Positions 1 through 10,409 of a stretch of 64,000 bases of DNA are shown one piece after another. Origin of the DNA: Buttiauxella noackiae ATCC 51607. Lineage in GTDB: Bacteria; Pseudomonadota; Gammaproteobacteria; Enterobacterales; Enterobacteriaceae. The notes beneath the pieces are model-generated. The model made no database searches. It saw only the letters and a list, made by a program, of their open reading frames with translations, and had not been told where the DNA came from. Location: assembly GCF_001654865.1 (NCBI RefSeq), contig NZ_LXEO01000039.1, forward strand, positions 23,131 to 87,130, read 5' to 3'. Each line of letters opens with the position of its first letter. The first letter of the stretch is position 1. The translations under genes were made by a program, and so were the position numbers.

Positions 1-115
1 TTTTGCGTATAGTTTCCTGGATAGGTTGCCAACCCGTGTCTGCCTGACTTAATGGTGCCCAAAGGGCAACTAACAACAAGAAAAGCGGTTTTAACCAGGT
101 GCTGCATTTAGGCAT
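1..115 (-). CDS. ptrA: Protease III (pitrilysin) N-terminus, partial
   Basis: Reading leftwards from an ATG at 115, the 38 visible codons begin MPKCSTWLKPLFLLL and continue through a hydrophobic signal peptide ending near SQA, then TGWQPIQETIRK. This matches the start of the E. coli periplasmic zinc protease PtrA. The gene runs off the left edge, so its catalytic HxxEH region is not visible. It lies just downstream of recC on the same strand, which is the conserved recC-ptrA-recB-recD order. Confidence 0.93.
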   Translation of the reverse strand, partial: MPKCSTWLKPLFLLLVALWAPLSQADTGWQPIQETIRK

Positions 116-270
116 TCACGAACCTCATAATCACGAAACTTCCTAACTCACTCATCATTAACAACTTTTAAAAACAATCTGTTATTTTAGTTGTTTATTT
201 TTTCGCCAACCCTGAGCAAGTAGCGCATCATAGATGAACCCGCCGAATTGTGCAATTTTTATACAGTCAT

Positions 271-3200
271 TTAAGCTTTATTAAAACGAAACAGCGGCAG
301 TAAGTAGCGCTCTGCCTCTCTTATAATCGCCTCGTAGTAGTCAGGTTCAAGCGTACGATACAGGCGTTGTAGCCACATATCAGCCCCCTCACCTTCAACT
401 CTCTGATTTCCTTCCCAGGCCGCCAATAGCTTACTTTTGGCTTTCTGTTGCGTTTGCTCATCCCATAAAATGGCATCATTTGCAGGTTCATAACAGGCTT
501 TTATCCATGCGCCGCCACTCACAGGAAGCAACAAGAGCGGTTGTACTAATCCTTTGCGATAACCATCAATAAGTTGCTGGAGATAGCTTTTTGCCTGTTC
601 CCTCTCAAGTGCAGGGAATTTCCACTCCGTTGAATCCCGTCCGTACAGGCGACTTTCGCCATTCCCCCCCAATGCACACCAGACAACATGTTCGATCCAC
701 AGCTGCATACCGTGTGCCGGATTGAGGATGGAAGGACGCCAGCGCAACAAGCCATCAGCCTGCACATCCGACAGCCAACCTTCCAGACTTGTTCCGTCTA
801 AATCTAGCGAGACTTCCACACTGTTACCGTTTTGCCGTTCAGCTCTCACTTTTTGTGCCAGTTCTGCCATTTCTGTTAACTGGGTTTCCCATAAAATCTC
901 ACCGAAAGCTCCATACGGCAACGAGCCTGCCGCACGGTAGCGGCGGAATAGTTGCTGTGTGTCACCTTCCTGAACCAGGGTATTGAGCAATTCCTGATTC
1001 ATCTGGAAACGCTCCAGGCTATCTAATGTGAACGGCTCGGCATCGGGTAAATCGCTCTCTTCAAGTCGAAAATGGATACCCAGACGCATCTGGAAAAAGG
1101 CCCGTACCGGATGACGCCAGAAACGCTGTAATTGGTCGAGCGTAATGACTTCCTGACTCTCTTCTTGTAATGGTTGAATAAATGCCACCTGGGCCTGGCC
1201 CTGATCCCTTGCGGCTGGTAACCATTCGTTGGCATAGCTTTGTACAAGCGCTCCCGGCAAAAAATTACCCGCCTCGAAAGGGGTACGATAATGTTGCTGA
1301 ACCAGATGTTTTTTCACAAGCTCACTGCTTTCATCACAGGTCTGTTCCGTGTCCTGTGGCAGGCAATGACTTTGCGCGATGTAGTCCAATAATTCGTCAA
1401 CCAGTACTGAAGGATAGCGTTGGCTGTTGTCCTGAATAGACCGCCCGATATAGCTAATATAAAAACGTAATTGCGCCGAATTTAGGGCTTCAAGGAATAA
1501 GTAACGGTCATCGTCCCTGCGGCTACGGTCACCACGCTGCGGCTTCTGGCTCATAAGATCAAAACCAAGTGGCGCCAGTGTGCGCGGATAAACGCCATCA
1601 TTCATACCAAGCAAGCACACGACTTTGAAAGGAATGGAACGCATCGGCATCAGGGTACAGAAGTTTATTGGCCCGGCCAGAAAACGTTGACTGATGCGTT
1701 CTTGATCGAGACGCTGTGCCAACTCGTCACGTAATAACGTTAGCGAGATTTGCTCCTGGTAACGCGACTCAAGACCATATTTAATGATTTCTTGCCACTG
1801 CTGTTCAATGAGCGCCAGCGCACCTTCTGTTTCAGTATCAGGCAAGAAGAAGCTCGATAACATGTCGCGGCAGACTGTTGTCCATTCGGCTAATGGCCGA
1901 GCCACTGAGAGCTCCCTACGCCAGATGTTCAACTGCATTAATAATTCAGCCAATTGCCCGACAAGTTCAGCGATTAAACCGCTCGACTCATCGTAAGGGA
2001 GAATGGATTGCCACTCGCCCGCCTGACTATCCATTGCATAACCCAACAGCATACGTGTGAGACCAAAGCGCCACGTGTGCTGCCCGGTTGCGGGAAGATC
2101 CAATTCGCGCACATTGTCATCATCAATTCCCCAACGAATCCCAGATTCATTGACCCATTGGCGCAAATAGCGCAGCCCTTCTTCGTTAATTGAGAAGCGA
2201 GCAGCCAGCGCGGGAACCTCAAGCAGTGCAAGAACATCCTGTGCTACGAAACGGCTATCAGGAAGCGAAAGTAGAGAAATAAACGCCTGCAGAGCCGGGT
2301 GAGCCTGTCTGGCGCGGCGGTCAGAAATCGCAAAGGGTAAACGACGCTCACCAACAGCGTTCCCAAATACGGCCTGGATAAATGGGCTGTAGCTATCGAT
2401 ATCTGCCACCATCACGATAATGTCTCGTGGTGTTAGCGTCGGATCTGCATCAAGCATCGCCAGTAGCTGATCGTGCAGCACTTCGACTTCACGCTGAGGG
2501 CTGTGGCATTCATGGAATGTCACTGATTGATCATCAAGAGCAAGAAGGCGTTTCTTATGGCTATGTTCAAACTCTTCTTCGGTTAATCCGGTGACAGCAT
2601 TGTTTTGTAGCTCCAGCAAATCGTACTGCACATTGCGCAGCACGTTGTCAGGCTCAATATCGACAAATACATCAATCTCTTCAAAACGTTGTAATTCAGC
2701 TAACAGGTACGTGTAATCACGCCCCAACTTCCCCCATGAGGCCAGCAGTGGGTTGCCAATATCTTGTTCACCCTCGTCGTTGAACAATGCTGAGGCTGTG
2801 TCGCAATCTCTGAACAGTGGCAGCGTGATGTCTCGCTGCGCGTGGCTGCGACGTCGACGGCTGATCAAACGAGCAAGATAAGCGGGGTCTTTAATATCAC
2901 CCCAGTAGTAGCGGCAAGGGTTGGTAAACAGCAGATGCACGTCAATGTGCTTACCAAGGGCCTGTAACGCCTGAAGGTAAACAGGTGGTAATGCCGAAAT
3001 ACCACAAATAAACACACGCGCTGGTAAGCCCGGCGGGCATTCACTGCTTTTATCCAGAGTATCAATGAAGCGTTGATAGAGATTTGCACGATGCCATTCC
3101 GGTTGTTCAAGTTCTTGCGTATGCCGAACCAATGCCGCCCAGAGAGGAGCCTGCCACGATTGGGCTTCACCCACATTGTCTGCGAGTTCCCCCTTTTCCC

Positions 3201-3645
3201 ACAGGCTTAACCATGCAGGCCGATAAACTAAATATTGGTCATAGAGGTCAGCAATTCTTGAGGCCAACTGTGAGAGTTTTCGCCCATTTTCATCTTCTTC
3301 AAGATACTGACCCAAAAGTGAAAATTCAGGCTGCTCCAGCATCGTCGGGATGAGCGTCATCAATTTCCAGCTCATGCTTTGCTTGTTGAAAGCACTTTGC
3401 TCAGGAATGTTTGGTAATACACGTACAAACATATCCCAGATGAAACTAGCGGGAAGCGGGAAGCTTATGTTCGCTGCGATTCCAAATTTTTGTGCCAACG
3501 TCATTTGTAGCCACTGCGCCATACCGGTGCTTTGCACCAATACCACTTCAGGCTGGAAAGGGTCCGGCAACGGTTGCCTTTCCACTATATATTCCATAAT
3601 TGCTTCCAGCACATCCAGCCGGTTGGAATGGTAAACACGCAACAT
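271..3645 (-). CDS. recC: RecBCD enzyme subunit RecC
   Basis: Encodes 1124 residues, almost the same length as E. coli RecC (1122), and aligns along its whole length (start MLRVYHSNRLDVLEA, end LLPLFRFNKA). RecC is the Chi-recognising, inactive-helicase-fold subunit of the cytoplasmic RecBCD exonuclease/helicase that processes double-strand ends for recombination. The open frame extends 54 codons further upstream, but those codons overlap the neighbouring ppdC gene in another frame and have no counterpart in RecC, so the ATG at 3645 is chosen. It starts 7 bases beyond the ppdC stop, suggesting co-transcription with the prepilin-like genes. Confidence 0.97.
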   Translation of the reverse strand: MLRVYHSNRLDVLEAIMEYIVERQPLPDPFQPEVVLVQSTGMAQWLQMTLAQKFGIAANISFPLPASFIWDMFVRVLPNIPEQSAFNKQSMSWKLMTLIPTMLEQPEFSLLGQYLEEDENGRKLSQLASRIADLYDQYLVYRPAWLSLWEKGELADNVGEAQSWQAPLWAALVRHTQELEQPEWHRANLYQRFIDTLDKSSECPPGLPARVFICGISALPPVYLQALQALGKHIDVHLLFTNPCRYYWGDIKDPAYLARLISRRRRSHAQRDITLPLFRDCDTASALFNDEGEQDIGNPLLASWGKLGRDYTYLLAELQRFEEIDVFVDIEPDNVLRNVQYDLLELQNNAVTGLTEEEFEHSHKKRLLALDDQSVTFHECHSPQREVEVLHDQLLAMLDADPTLTPRDIIVMVADIDSYSPFIQAVFGNAVGERRLPFAISDRRARQAHPALQAFISLLSLPDSRFVAQDVLALLEVPALAARFSINEEGLRYLRQWVNESGIRWGIDDDNVRELDLPATGQHTWRFGLTRMLLGYAMDSQAGEWQSILPYDESSGLIAELVGQLAELLMQLNIWRRELSVARPLAEWTTVCRDMLSSFFLPDTETEGALALIEQQWQEIIKYGLESRYQEQISLTLLRDELAQRLDQERISQRFLAGPINFCTLMPMRSIPFKVVCLLGMNDGVYPRTLAPLGFDLMSQKPQRGDRSRRDDDRYLFLEALNSAQLRFYISYIGRSIQDNSQRYPSVLVDELLDYIAQSHCLPQDTEQTCDESSELVKKHLVQQHYRTPFEAGNFLPGALVQSYANEWLPAARDQGQAQVAFIQPLQEESQEVITLDQLQRFWRHPVRAFFQMRLGIHFRLEESDLPDAEPFTLDSLERFQMNQELLNTLVQEGDTQQLFRRYRAAGSLPYGAFGEILWETQLTEMAELAQKVRAERQNGNSVEVSLDLDGTSLEGWLSDVQADGLLRWRPSILNPAHGMQLWIEHVVWCALGGNGESRLYGRDSTEWKFPALEREQAKSYLQQLIDGYRKGLVQPLLLLPVSGGAWIKACYEPANDAILWDEQTQQKAKSKLLAAWEGNQRVEGEGADMWLQRLYRTLEPDYYEAIIREAERYLLPLFRFNKA

Positions 3646-3652
3646 AGAATCG

Positions 3653-3994
3653 CTACTCCTGACTTTTCTCTTTTTGCGGGCAATATAGCCGCGATAGCTG
3701 CCCGGTTCGCCCACCAGGGCTAATAATAGTAACGGCGATGCTGACACATCCCGCCGCTGATGTCTGCTGTCGACTGACTGTCCATCCATCTGTTGGCAAT
3801 GGCACATCAGGCTCGCTCATCTCTATGGCTAAACGCCACAACTGACGAGAATGCCATTGCGACTGAAAACCTTGTTGTAATACTCGGTAATACCCCAGCA
3901 GAGCCAGCATCACCACTGAAAATAGTGCCATAGCACACAACACTTCAATCAGACTAAATCCGCGCTCTAACGATTTTACTGTGGTAACTGGCAT
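3653..3994 (-). CDS. ppdC: Prepilin peptidase-dependent protein C
   Basis: A 113-residue type IV pilin-like protein. It has a short leader followed by the prepilin peptidase motif G-FSLIEV (residues 12-18) and a hydrophobic helix that follows directly (CAMALFSVVMLALLGYY), the hallmark of class III signal peptides. Position between recC and ygdB matches E. coli ppdC. Its role is thought to be that of a minor pseudopilin, possibly with the ppdA-ppdB-ygdB set; no experimentally fixed function is known to me. The start overlaps the ygdB end by 19 bases, indicating translational coupling. Confidence 0.88.
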   Translation of the reverse strand: MPVTTVKSLERGFSLIEVLCAMALFSVVMLALLGYYRVLQQGFQSQWHSRQLWRLAIEMSEPDVPLPTDGWTVSRQQTSAAGCVSIAVTIISPGGRTGQLSRLYCPQKEKSQE

Positions 3995-4404
3995 CTGGGC
4001 ACCTCAGCAAAAGGGCAAAAATCCAGCCAACCATGAGGCGTCGATAGCCAATGTAAATTATCTACAATACCCCATTGCCACAATGTTAGTGGCGCCCCTG
4101 AATAAGCTCCACGCGCCGCCATCACAACCTCATTTCTCTCGACCAGCAAGATGCAGGCTTTCCAGCCTTTTTCTATTTCTTGCTGGCACTGCCATGTTTG
4201 CTGAGGTTGCCAGGTTAACTGACTTCCCCAGGCTTGAGCAGAAACGGCAGCAGCATATTGCTTAAGAAAACCCACTTCGCTGGCGACTAAATGCCGCTGG
4301 TGACTTAACTGCCGTTGTAATCCACCAAGCATTAATATACCCAGCGCAAACAATAGCAGGACAAATCCGAGGGTGATATTTCCCTGCTCAGAATGCCGGC
4401 TCAA
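3976..4404 (-). CDS. ygdB: YgdB family protein (DUF2509, pilus-assembly-like)
   Basis: A 142-residue protein with one N-terminal membrane segment (LGFVLLLFALGILMLGGL) and a cysteine-containing C-terminal part. It corresponds to E. coli YgdB, which lies between ppdC and ppdB. The topology resembles PilX/GspK-type minor pilins, but there is no canonical GFxxxE cleavage motif. Its start overlaps the ppdB stop by four bases (ATGA arrangement). Likely one of four minor pseudopilin components made from one transcript. Confidence 0.85.
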   Translation of the reverse strand: MSRHSEQGNITLGFVLLLFALGILMLGGLQRQLSHQRHLVASEVGFLKQYAAAVSAQAWGSQLTWQPQQTWQCQQEIEKGWKACILLVERNEVVMAARGAYSGAPLTLWQWGIVDNLHWLSTPHGWLDFCPFAEVPRCQLPQ

Positions 4405-4961
4405 AGGTTGTATCCCACAACGGCATGACGCACAGACACCGGGTTTTGGCCTTTTTTGAAAGCAGCTTCCAGTTCAATGATTAACAACGGAGGCATTAAA
4501 TGACGGGCCTGGCGGGCGACGGAGAATTTCTGTATAGACATTATTGCTGGATCGGATACTTTCTCCCAGCCACTACCTTCACAACTGGTAGCTCCGCGCA
4601 TAAACTCCAGATTGCTACCATTTAGTCGATAGCCTGCCAATTCAGTTTCGGCATGGCTGGCGGGCTCCCAGCGCCCATTACTATTGCTATCCCATTGCAA
4701 TAAAACGCATCCGCCCTCTTTGCGCAGCACCAACCCATCACCCTGGCAACTTCCGTGACAATAGCCTGCTCTTTGCAACTGTTTCCCCAAGCTGAACGCC
4801 AATTGCCAGATTGACTCTTGTAGGCTTTCTTTATGGTATTGCTGCAATACTGCTTGTTGCAGAGCTGGAAATAATCGCCCTGCACCGAGCAAAACAATAC
4901 TACTTAATGCCATGGCGATGAGGGTTTCCAGTAAGGTGAATCCCTGCTGATTTAGCTGCAT
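4401..4961 (-). CDS. ppdB: Prepilin peptidase-dependent protein B
   Basis: A 186-residue pseudopilin with leader MQLNQQ, cleavage motif GFTLLE and a hydrophobic helix (TLIAMALSSIVLLGAG). The open frame begins 21 codons upstream, but the ATG at 4961 is preceded at correct spacing by GGGAG and puts the leader peptide at the right length, so it is preferred. It overlaps the end of ppdA by 10 bases. PilW-like minor pilin; paired cysteines in the C-terminal part (GYCHGSCQGD) could form a periplasmic disulfide. Confidence 0.88.
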   Translation of the reverse strand: MQLNQQGFTLLETLIAMALSSIVLLGAGRLFPALQQAVLQQYHKESLQESIWQLAFSLGKQLQRAGYCHGSCQGDGLVLRKEGGCVLLQWDSNSNGRWEPASHAETELAGYRLNGSNLEFMRGATSCEGSGWEKVSDPAIMSIQKFSVARQARHLMPPLLIIELEAAFKKGQNPVSVRHAVVGYNL

Positions 4962-5425
4962 TTGTTGCTCCCTATAACCTCGCAGACACGAATTCGTCCC
5001 TGAGCCGATAGAACAACCCGCCATTTCCCAGCCATGCTTTGCAACATGATATGGCCAGGCCAGGCAGTATTTCTTAATCCATAAAACCCGATACCTGGCG
5101 TGATCTCAGTGATATCAACATCAGTAAAAGGCTGGTTCAATCGCCAGCGTTTGTCAGAATGACATTCACTGTCCTCCACCAATTTGCTGGTAAGGCACCA
5201 GATTTTCTCTGTTCGCTTCACCACTAGCAGATGGTCTCGGTTATGCCAGTTAGCATCACTGCGCAGTTGTTCAAGCAAATTGCGGACATGTTGGGTGGTT
5301 ATCCATAGTCGTTGTTGTTGCTGCCACTGTTGCCAGCCATACACACCGCCTGCACTTAGTACCGCAACAATGATCATTACCACCATCATTTCTATCAGGC
5401 TAAAGCCTTGTTGTTTTGTTTTCAT
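4952..5425 (-). CDS. ppdA: Prepilin peptidase-dependent protein A
   Basis: A 157-residue pseudopilin with leader MKTKQQ, motif GFSLIE and hydrophobic helix MMVVMIIVAVLSAGGVYGW. Length and locus agree with E. coli PpdA (156). It is the first gene of the ppdA-ppdB-ygdB-ppdC-recC string, each overlapping or abutting the next. It lies downstream of the thyA terminator, so it probably has its own promoter in 5426-5560. GspH/FimT-like minor pilin; any assembly machinery is not in this window. Confidence 0.88.
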   Translation of the reverse strand: MKTKQQGFSLIEMMVVMIIVAVLSAGGVYGWQQWQQQQRLWITTQHVRNLLEQLRSDANWHNRDHLLVVKRTEKIWCLTSKLVEDSECHSDKRWRLNQPFTDVDITEITPGIGFYGLRNTAWPGHIMLQSMAGKWRVVLSAQGRIRVCEVIGSNKCS

Positions 5426-5560
5426 GGCGACAGTGTGGCAGCCGAAAAATTCTTCGCTACAGACAAGGATCTATTTTTCGGGGTGACTCGAAGGATAGTT
5501 TTACGGTTTCATCAGGTTACAGATGTACTGGAAAGAGTCTCGCAGAGGCGAAATTCAGGC

Positions 5561-5591
5561 AAAAAAAACCGGCGCACAAATGGCACCGGTT
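5561..5591 (-). terminator. Rho-independent terminator of lgt-thyA
   Basis: On the minus strand, an AACCGG...CCGGTT hairpin with a six-base loop is followed by a run of eight T. It starts 19 bases past the thyA stop and separates it from ppdA. Confidence 0.85.
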
Positions 5592-5609
5592 ATGGCAGGC
5601 TGTCGGTCG

Positions 5610-6404
5610 TCAGATAGCGACTGGCGCTTTGATCGCAGGATGCGGATCGTAGCCTTCTATTTCGAAATCGTCGAAACGGTAATCGAACAGAGACTCAGGT
5701 TTACGTTTGATCACCAGTTTCGGCAAAGCCCGTGGCTCACGGGTTAACTGCAAACGGGTTTGCTCGAGGTGGTTGCTGTACAAGTGGGTATCGCCACCGG
5801 TCCAGACAAAGTCACCCACTTCCAGGTCGCACTGCTGCGCCATCATATGAACCAGCAGTGCATAGCTGGCGATATTAAATGGCAGGCCAAGGAAGATGTC
5901 GCATGAACGTTGGTAAAGCTGGCAGGAAAGCTTGCCGTCAGCCACGTAGAACTGGAAGAACGCATGGCACGGGGCCAACGCCATTTTATCCAGCTCACCC
6001 ACGTTCCACGCCGAAACGATAATGCGGCGTGAGTCTGGATCGTTTTTAAGCTGGTTAATCACAGTCGTTAACTGGTCAATATGGCGGCCATCAGGCGTTG
6101 CCCAGGAGCGCCACTGCTTGCCATATACAGGGCCAAGGTCACCATTTTCATCCGCCCATTCGTCCCAGATAGAGACGTTGTTTTCATGCAGATAAGCAAC
6201 GTTGGTGTCCCCGTTCAGGAACCACAAAAGTTCATGAATGATGGAGCGTAAATGGCAGCGTTTGGTGGTAACCAGCGGGAAACCATCTTGTAAATTAAAG
6301 CGCATCTGATGACCGAAAATCGACAGCGTACCGGTGCCAGTGCGGTCATCTTTTGGAGTGCCGTTTTCCAGCACATGTTTCATCAAATCAAGATACTGTT
6401 GCAT
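5610..6404 (-). CDS. thyA: Thymidylate synthase
   Basis: 264 residues, identical in length to E. coli ThyA. It converts dUMP to dTMP using 5,10-methylene-tetrahydrofolate in the cytoplasm. The catalytic cysteine lies in [10 protein letters not shown], and the folate/dUMP motifs ([18 protein letters not shown]) are intact. Its start codon lies only six bases past the lgt stop, so the pair is one operon as in E. coli. Terminated by the hairpin at 5561-5591. Confidence 0.98.
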   Translation of the reverse strand: MQQYLDLMKHVLENGTPKDDRTGTGTLSIFGHQMRFNLQDGFPLVTTKRCHLRSIIHELLWFLNGDTNVAYLHENNVSIWDEWADENGDLGPVYGKQWRSWATPDGRHIDQLTTVINQLKNDPDSRRIIVSAWNVGELDKMALAPCHAFFQFYVADGKLSCQLYQRSCDIFLGLPFNIASYALLVHMMAQQCDLEVGDFVWTGGDTHLYSNHLEQTRLQLTREPRALPKLVIKRKPESLFDYRFDDFEIEGYDPHPAIKAPVAI

Positions 6405-6410
6405 GTTCCC

Positions 6411-7286
6411 TCACGAAAGTTGTTGCTGTGGACGACGACGATACGCCCAAACCATCATTACCACACCGGCGACAATCATCGGAATAGAGAGGATTTGCCC
6501 CATGCTGATGTACTGCACCCACGCACCGGTAAACTGTGCATCCGGCTGGCGGAAGAATTCAACGATAATGCGGAAAGCACCATAACCAATCAGGAACAGA
6601 CCGGATACAGCCCCCATCGGGCGCGGTTTACGGATGAAGATGTTAAGAATGATGAACAGCACGATACCTTCCAGAACCATCTCGTAAAGCTGAGAAGGAT
6701 GACGTGGTAAGACACCGTAGGTGTTAAACAGCGACTGCCATTCAGGGTGAGTCGCCAGCAGGCCAATATCTTCGCTACGGGAGCCAGGGAAAAGCATCGC
6801 CCACTGGAAGTTAGGATCAACACGGCCCCACAATTCGCCATTGATGAAGTTACCCAGGCGACCAGCGCCCAAGCCAAATGGAATCAGAGGTGCAATGAAA
6901 TCAGCAACCTGGAAGAAAGAGCGGTGAGTGCGGCGCGCAAACCAAATCATCACGCAGATAACACCAACCAGCCCGCCGTGGAAGGACATACCGCCATCCC
7001 AGACTTTAAACAGATACAGCGGGTCAGCAAGGAAAGATGGTAGGTTATAGAAGAAGACATAACCAAGGCGTCCGCCGAGGAATACCCCAAGGAAGCCAGC
7101 ATATAGCAGGTTTTCGACTTCGTCTTTCGTCCAACCGCTACCAGGCTTATTAGCGCGACGACCCGCAAGCCACATAGCAAACACGAAACCAACCAGGTAC
7201 ATCACTCCGTACCAGTGCAAAGAGACTGGCCCGACGGAAAAAATCACCGGGTCAAATTCAGGGAAATGCAGATAGCCACTATTCAT
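6411..7286 (-). CDS. lgt: Prolipoprotein diacylglyceryl transferase
   Basis: 291 residues with about seven membrane segments. This inner-membrane enzyme transfers diacylglycerol from phosphatidylglycerol to the lipobox cysteine of prolipoproteins. The Lgt signature [15 protein letters not shown] and the loop FHGGLVGV are present. It ends just before thyA. The 173-base gap to ptsP upstream shows no strong terminator, so transcription from ptsP may continue in, but it probably has its own promoter. Confidence 0.97.
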   Translation of the reverse strand: MNSGYLHFPEFDPVIFSVGPVSLHWYGVMYLVGFVFAMWLAGRRANKPGSGWTKDEVENLLYAGFLGVFLGGRLGYVFFYNLPSFLADPLYLFKVWDGGMSFHGGLVGVICVMIWFARRTHRSFFQVADFIAPLIPFGLGAGRLGNFINGELWGRVDPNFQWAMLFPGSRSEDIGLLATHPEWQSLFNTYGVLPRHPSQLYEMVLEGIVLFIILNIFIRKPRPMGAVSGLFLIGYGAFRIIVEFFRQPDAQFTGAWVQYISMGQILSIPMIVAGVVMMVWAYRRRPQQQLS

Positions 7287-7459
7287 CTGTCACCACAAAC
7301 CATTGTTACCCCACCGAAAGTCGACGACGGGTTGCAAGTACGCATCTGTGCAGATGCGCTCCGAAAGCAGCGGATCATAGCACAAAGGGGGGAAGGGTTA
7401 AGCCGGGCAAGTTGTAAAAGATATGTAATACCGGGTGTGGGGAAGAAACAACGAGCGCC

Positions 7460-9706
7460 TTAACGCCCACCGCGAATCAACCCACCCATACCGCGACGCT
7501 CCATGAAGGAAGCTACCTGATGGCGCACTTCTGTCGATAATTGAGCCTCCAGGCTACGCTGTGCAAGCTGTTGCGTCTCTTCCAGGCTAATGTGGCGCAA
7601 CAGATATTTGACGCGAGCCACCGAGCGGCCGTTCATCGACAAATGGCGATAACCCATACCAACCAGCAGTGCCACGCACATCGGGTCACCCGCCATTTCA
7701 CCACATAAACATAGGTCAATACCGTTACGTTCCGCTTCTTTCGCAATGTGGCTCAACGCACGGATCATTGCCGGATGAAGGCTGTCATATAGGCTTGCAA
7801 CGCGAGTGTTATTGCGATCGACGGCCAGCAAATATTGCGTCAGGTCGTTGGTGCCCACAGAGATAAAATCAACCCGGCTGGCAAGGTGCCCCATCATAAA
7901 TACCATCGACGGCACCTCAACCATCACGCCAATGCGCGGCTTAGGTAGCTCATAACCCAGTACTTCTTCCACTTCACGCCCGGCGCGATCAATCAGGCGG
8001 CGTGCCTCATCAATCTCGTCGATGCTGGTGATCATCGGTAGCAGAATGCTCAGGTTGCCCGTTGCCGCATTAGCTCGCAGCATGGCTCGCACTTGTACCA
8101 GGAAAATCTCTGGTTGGTCGAGCGTGATGCGGATCCCTCGCCAGCCCAGGCATGGATTTTCTTCGCTGATAGGCATATATGGCAGTTGTTTATCCGCGCC
8201 GACATCGAGCGTTCGCAGCGTGACGGGTTTTTCATTAAACATCTGCAACATGCCCTGGTATTGGGCAACTTGTTCTTCTTCTGAAGGAAAGCCACTTTGC
8301 AGCATAAATGGTATTTCAGTGCGATATAGCCCTATACCATCAATACGACTGCCAAGTTGTTGCTCATGCTCCGGGCTCAAGCCTGCATTGAGCATAACTT
8401 GTACACGCTCACCGCTTTTCAGCGCTGCCGGGCTATCAACCTCATCTTCAACCAGGCGGCTGAGCTCATTCTCTTCGGTGATGAGTCGCTGGTATTCCTG
8501 CAGCAGCACTGTTTCAGGGTCAACCAGCAGTTCACCGCGATAGCCATCGACAACCAATGTGCGGCGATGAAGCACCGAGGGTTGAATATCAGCCCCCATG
8601 ACGGTTGGAATGCCCAACGCCCGCACCATAATTGCAGCATGCGAGTTCGCAGCGCCATCACGCACCACAACACCAACCAGGCGGTTTTGCGGCAACTCAG
8701 CAAGCGTGGTTGCTGAAAGCTCATCAGCCACCAGCACAAAGCGTTCAGGCCATGTATTTGGGCTCTGAATGTTGTCATCAAGATGGAATAGAAGACGTTG
8801 ACCGAGCGTGCGGAGATCGCCCGCTCGTTCTTTTAGGTAGCTGTCGCTGAGGCTTGCGAATTGCTCCGCAAATTTTTCGATGACTGTTTTAACTGCCCAT
8901 TCTGCCACCGAGCCTTTATCCACCTCTTCGAATAGTTCACGACGAAGTCGGGCATCGGTAAGAAGGTGAGAATAGAGGTCAAAGATAGCGGCAGTTTCTT
9001 TCTGGGCCCCCGCGGCAAAGCGTTTGCTATAGCGGCGAAACTCGTTAGAAGCCTCTTCAAGGGCTGCAGTCAGACGTTCACGCTCAAGTGTCGTATCGAG
9101 TGTAGATGCCTCAGACACTTGCTCCATTAACGGGAGTGTCGAATCCATCCAACCTTCTGCAATCGCCACACCCGGAGAGGCAGGCAACGCGCGAATACGC
9201 GTTTGGCGATATTGACCAAATAAGGCAGCTAGCTGTGATTGAGAGAGGATTGCTGCCATTTGTGTGGCGAGCGTTACGAGAAAAGACTCCTCGCTTTCAT
9301 CATATTGCCGGTGCTCACGTTGTTGTACTACCAACACACCCAGCAACTGGCGGCGCTGGATGATAGGAACCCCGAGGAAGGCGCGGAAACGTTCTTCTTT
9401 TACTGCAGGAACATATTTAAAACTTGGGTGCTTCTGCGCATCCGCAAGGTTTATCGGCTCTGCAAGACGCCCAACCAGTCCGACAATGCCTTCATCAAAT
9501 GCGAGTGTAATGGTGCGACCACGCGGCTTTTTAAGGCCACGTGTTGCCATCAGATAAAAGCAACGCCTGTCATGATCTGCAAGATAAACCGAGCATACCT
9601 CGGTATCCATCGCAAGGCAGATGTCCGTAACCAAAATATCCAGCGCCTCATTGAGGCGCGGGGCACTGGCAACCTTCTCAACTATTTCTCGCAGACGGGT
9701 AAGCAT
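7460..9706 (-). CDS. ptsP: PTS enzyme I-Ntr (phosphoenolpyruvate-protein phosphotransferase)
   Basis: 748 residues, the length of E. coli PtsP. Domains in order: GAF sensor (about 1-155), HPr-binding/phospho-His domain with the active-site histidine in GAANSHAAIMVRA, and the C-terminal PEP-binding barrel with the LCGEMAGD signature. It starts the nitrogen PTS by phosphorylating NPr and then EIIA-Ntr, linking glutamine/2-oxoglutarate status (GAF) to potassium and envelope control. It follows rppH by 12 bases, forming the rppH-ptsP operon. Confidence 0.97.
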   Translation of the reverse strand: MLTRLREIVEKVASAPRLNEALDILVTDICLAMDTEVCSVYLADHDRRCFYLMATRGLKKPRGRTITLAFDEGIVGLVGRLAEPINLADAQKHPSFKYVPAVKEERFRAFLGVPIIQRRQLLGVLVVQQREHRQYDESEESFLVTLATQMAAILSQSQLAALFGQYRQTRIRALPASPGVAIAEGWMDSTLPLMEQVSEASTLDTTLERERLTAALEEASNEFRRYSKRFAAGAQKETAAIFDLYSHLLTDARLRRELFEEVDKGSVAEWAVKTVIEKFAEQFASLSDSYLKERAGDLRTLGQRLLFHLDDNIQSPNTWPERFVLVADELSATTLAELPQNRLVGVVVRDGAANSHAAIMVRALGIPTVMGADIQPSVLHRRTLVVDGYRGELLVDPETVLLQEYQRLITEENELSRLVEDEVDSPAALKSGERVQVMLNAGLSPEHEQQLGSRIDGIGLYRTEIPFMLQSGFPSEEEQVAQYQGMLQMFNEKPVTLRTLDVGADKQLPYMPISEENPCLGWRGIRITLDQPEIFLVQVRAMLRANAATGNLSILLPMITSIDEIDEARRLIDRAGREVEEVLGYELPKPRIGVMVEVPSMVFMMGHLASRVDFISVGTNDLTQYLLAVDRNNTRVASLYDSLHPAMIRALSHIAKEAERNGIDLCLCGEMAGDPMCVALLVGMGYRHLSMNGRSVARVKYLLRHISLEETQQLAQRSLEAQLSTEVRHQVASFMERRGMGGLIRGGR

Positions 9707-9718
9707 TTTTCGCGTGAC

Positions 9719-10249
9719 TTAACCTCTTTTACGTCGCCATGCAGGCGCGTTATTACGTGGTGGCGCAACTTCCTGTAGCGGCATTACGACGCTTGCAAAC
9801 TCTTTCATCACCCGACGATAAACATCGCGTTTAAAGGAGACGACCTGACGAACCGGATACCAATAACTAACCCAGCGCCAGCCATCAAACTCTGGAGTAC
9901 TACTGGTTTGCATATTGATATCGTTATCGCTGCTGATCAACTGCAAGAGAAACCATTTTTGTTTCTGGCCGATACAAACCGGCTTTGTGTCCCAACGCAC
10001 CAAACGTTTAGGTAACTTGTAACGTAACCAGTTTCGGGTCGAGGCGAGTATTCGGACATCTTTTCGCTGTAAACCCACTTCCTCGAAAAGTTCCCGGTAC
10101 ATTGCCTGTTCCGGGGATTCGCCAGGATTGATGCCACCTTGCGGAAACTGCCAGGAATGTTGACCAAAACGCCTGGCCCACATTACTTGACCCTGCCGAT
10201 TACAGATTACGATACCAACATTCGGGCGGTAGCCATCATCATCGATCAC
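9719..10249 (-). CDS. rppH: RNA pyrophosphohydrolase
   Basis: 176-residue Nudix hydrolase that removes pyrophosphate from the 5' end of RNA, triggering RNase E-dependent decay. The full Nudix box is visible around residues 38-60 (G-G-I-N-P-G-E ... R-E-L-F-E-E-V-G-L). Former names are ygdP/nudH. First gene of the leftward operon with ptsP. Its promoter must lie in the 686-base spacer shared with mutH. Confidence 0.97.
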   Translation of the reverse strand: MIDDDGYRPNVGIVICNRQGQVMWARRFGQHSWQFPQGGINPGESPEQAMYRELFEEVGLQRKDVRILASTRNWLRYKLPKRLVRWDTKPVCIGQKQKWFLLQLISSDNDINMQTSSTPEFDGWRWVSYWYPVRQVVSFKRDVYRRVMKEFASVVMPLQEVAPPRNNAPAWRRKRG

Positions 10250-10409
10250 CGGACTACCTCAAAACAAACTTAGATTAGGGCGATTGTTTCATACAAGCGC
10301 TAGACGGTAAACCACTGTGTAGCGGTTCTCAGAAGGAATAACATTTGAATAACTCACAAAATATGACCGAGTTATAAACATTAACACCGGTAGTCTTCGT
10401 AGTTTATTC

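Noticed and set aside
3646..3807. 54-codon N-terminal extension of recC
   Set aside because: It overlaps ppdC in another frame, and RecC orthologues begin MLRVYHSN, so the shorter start is used.
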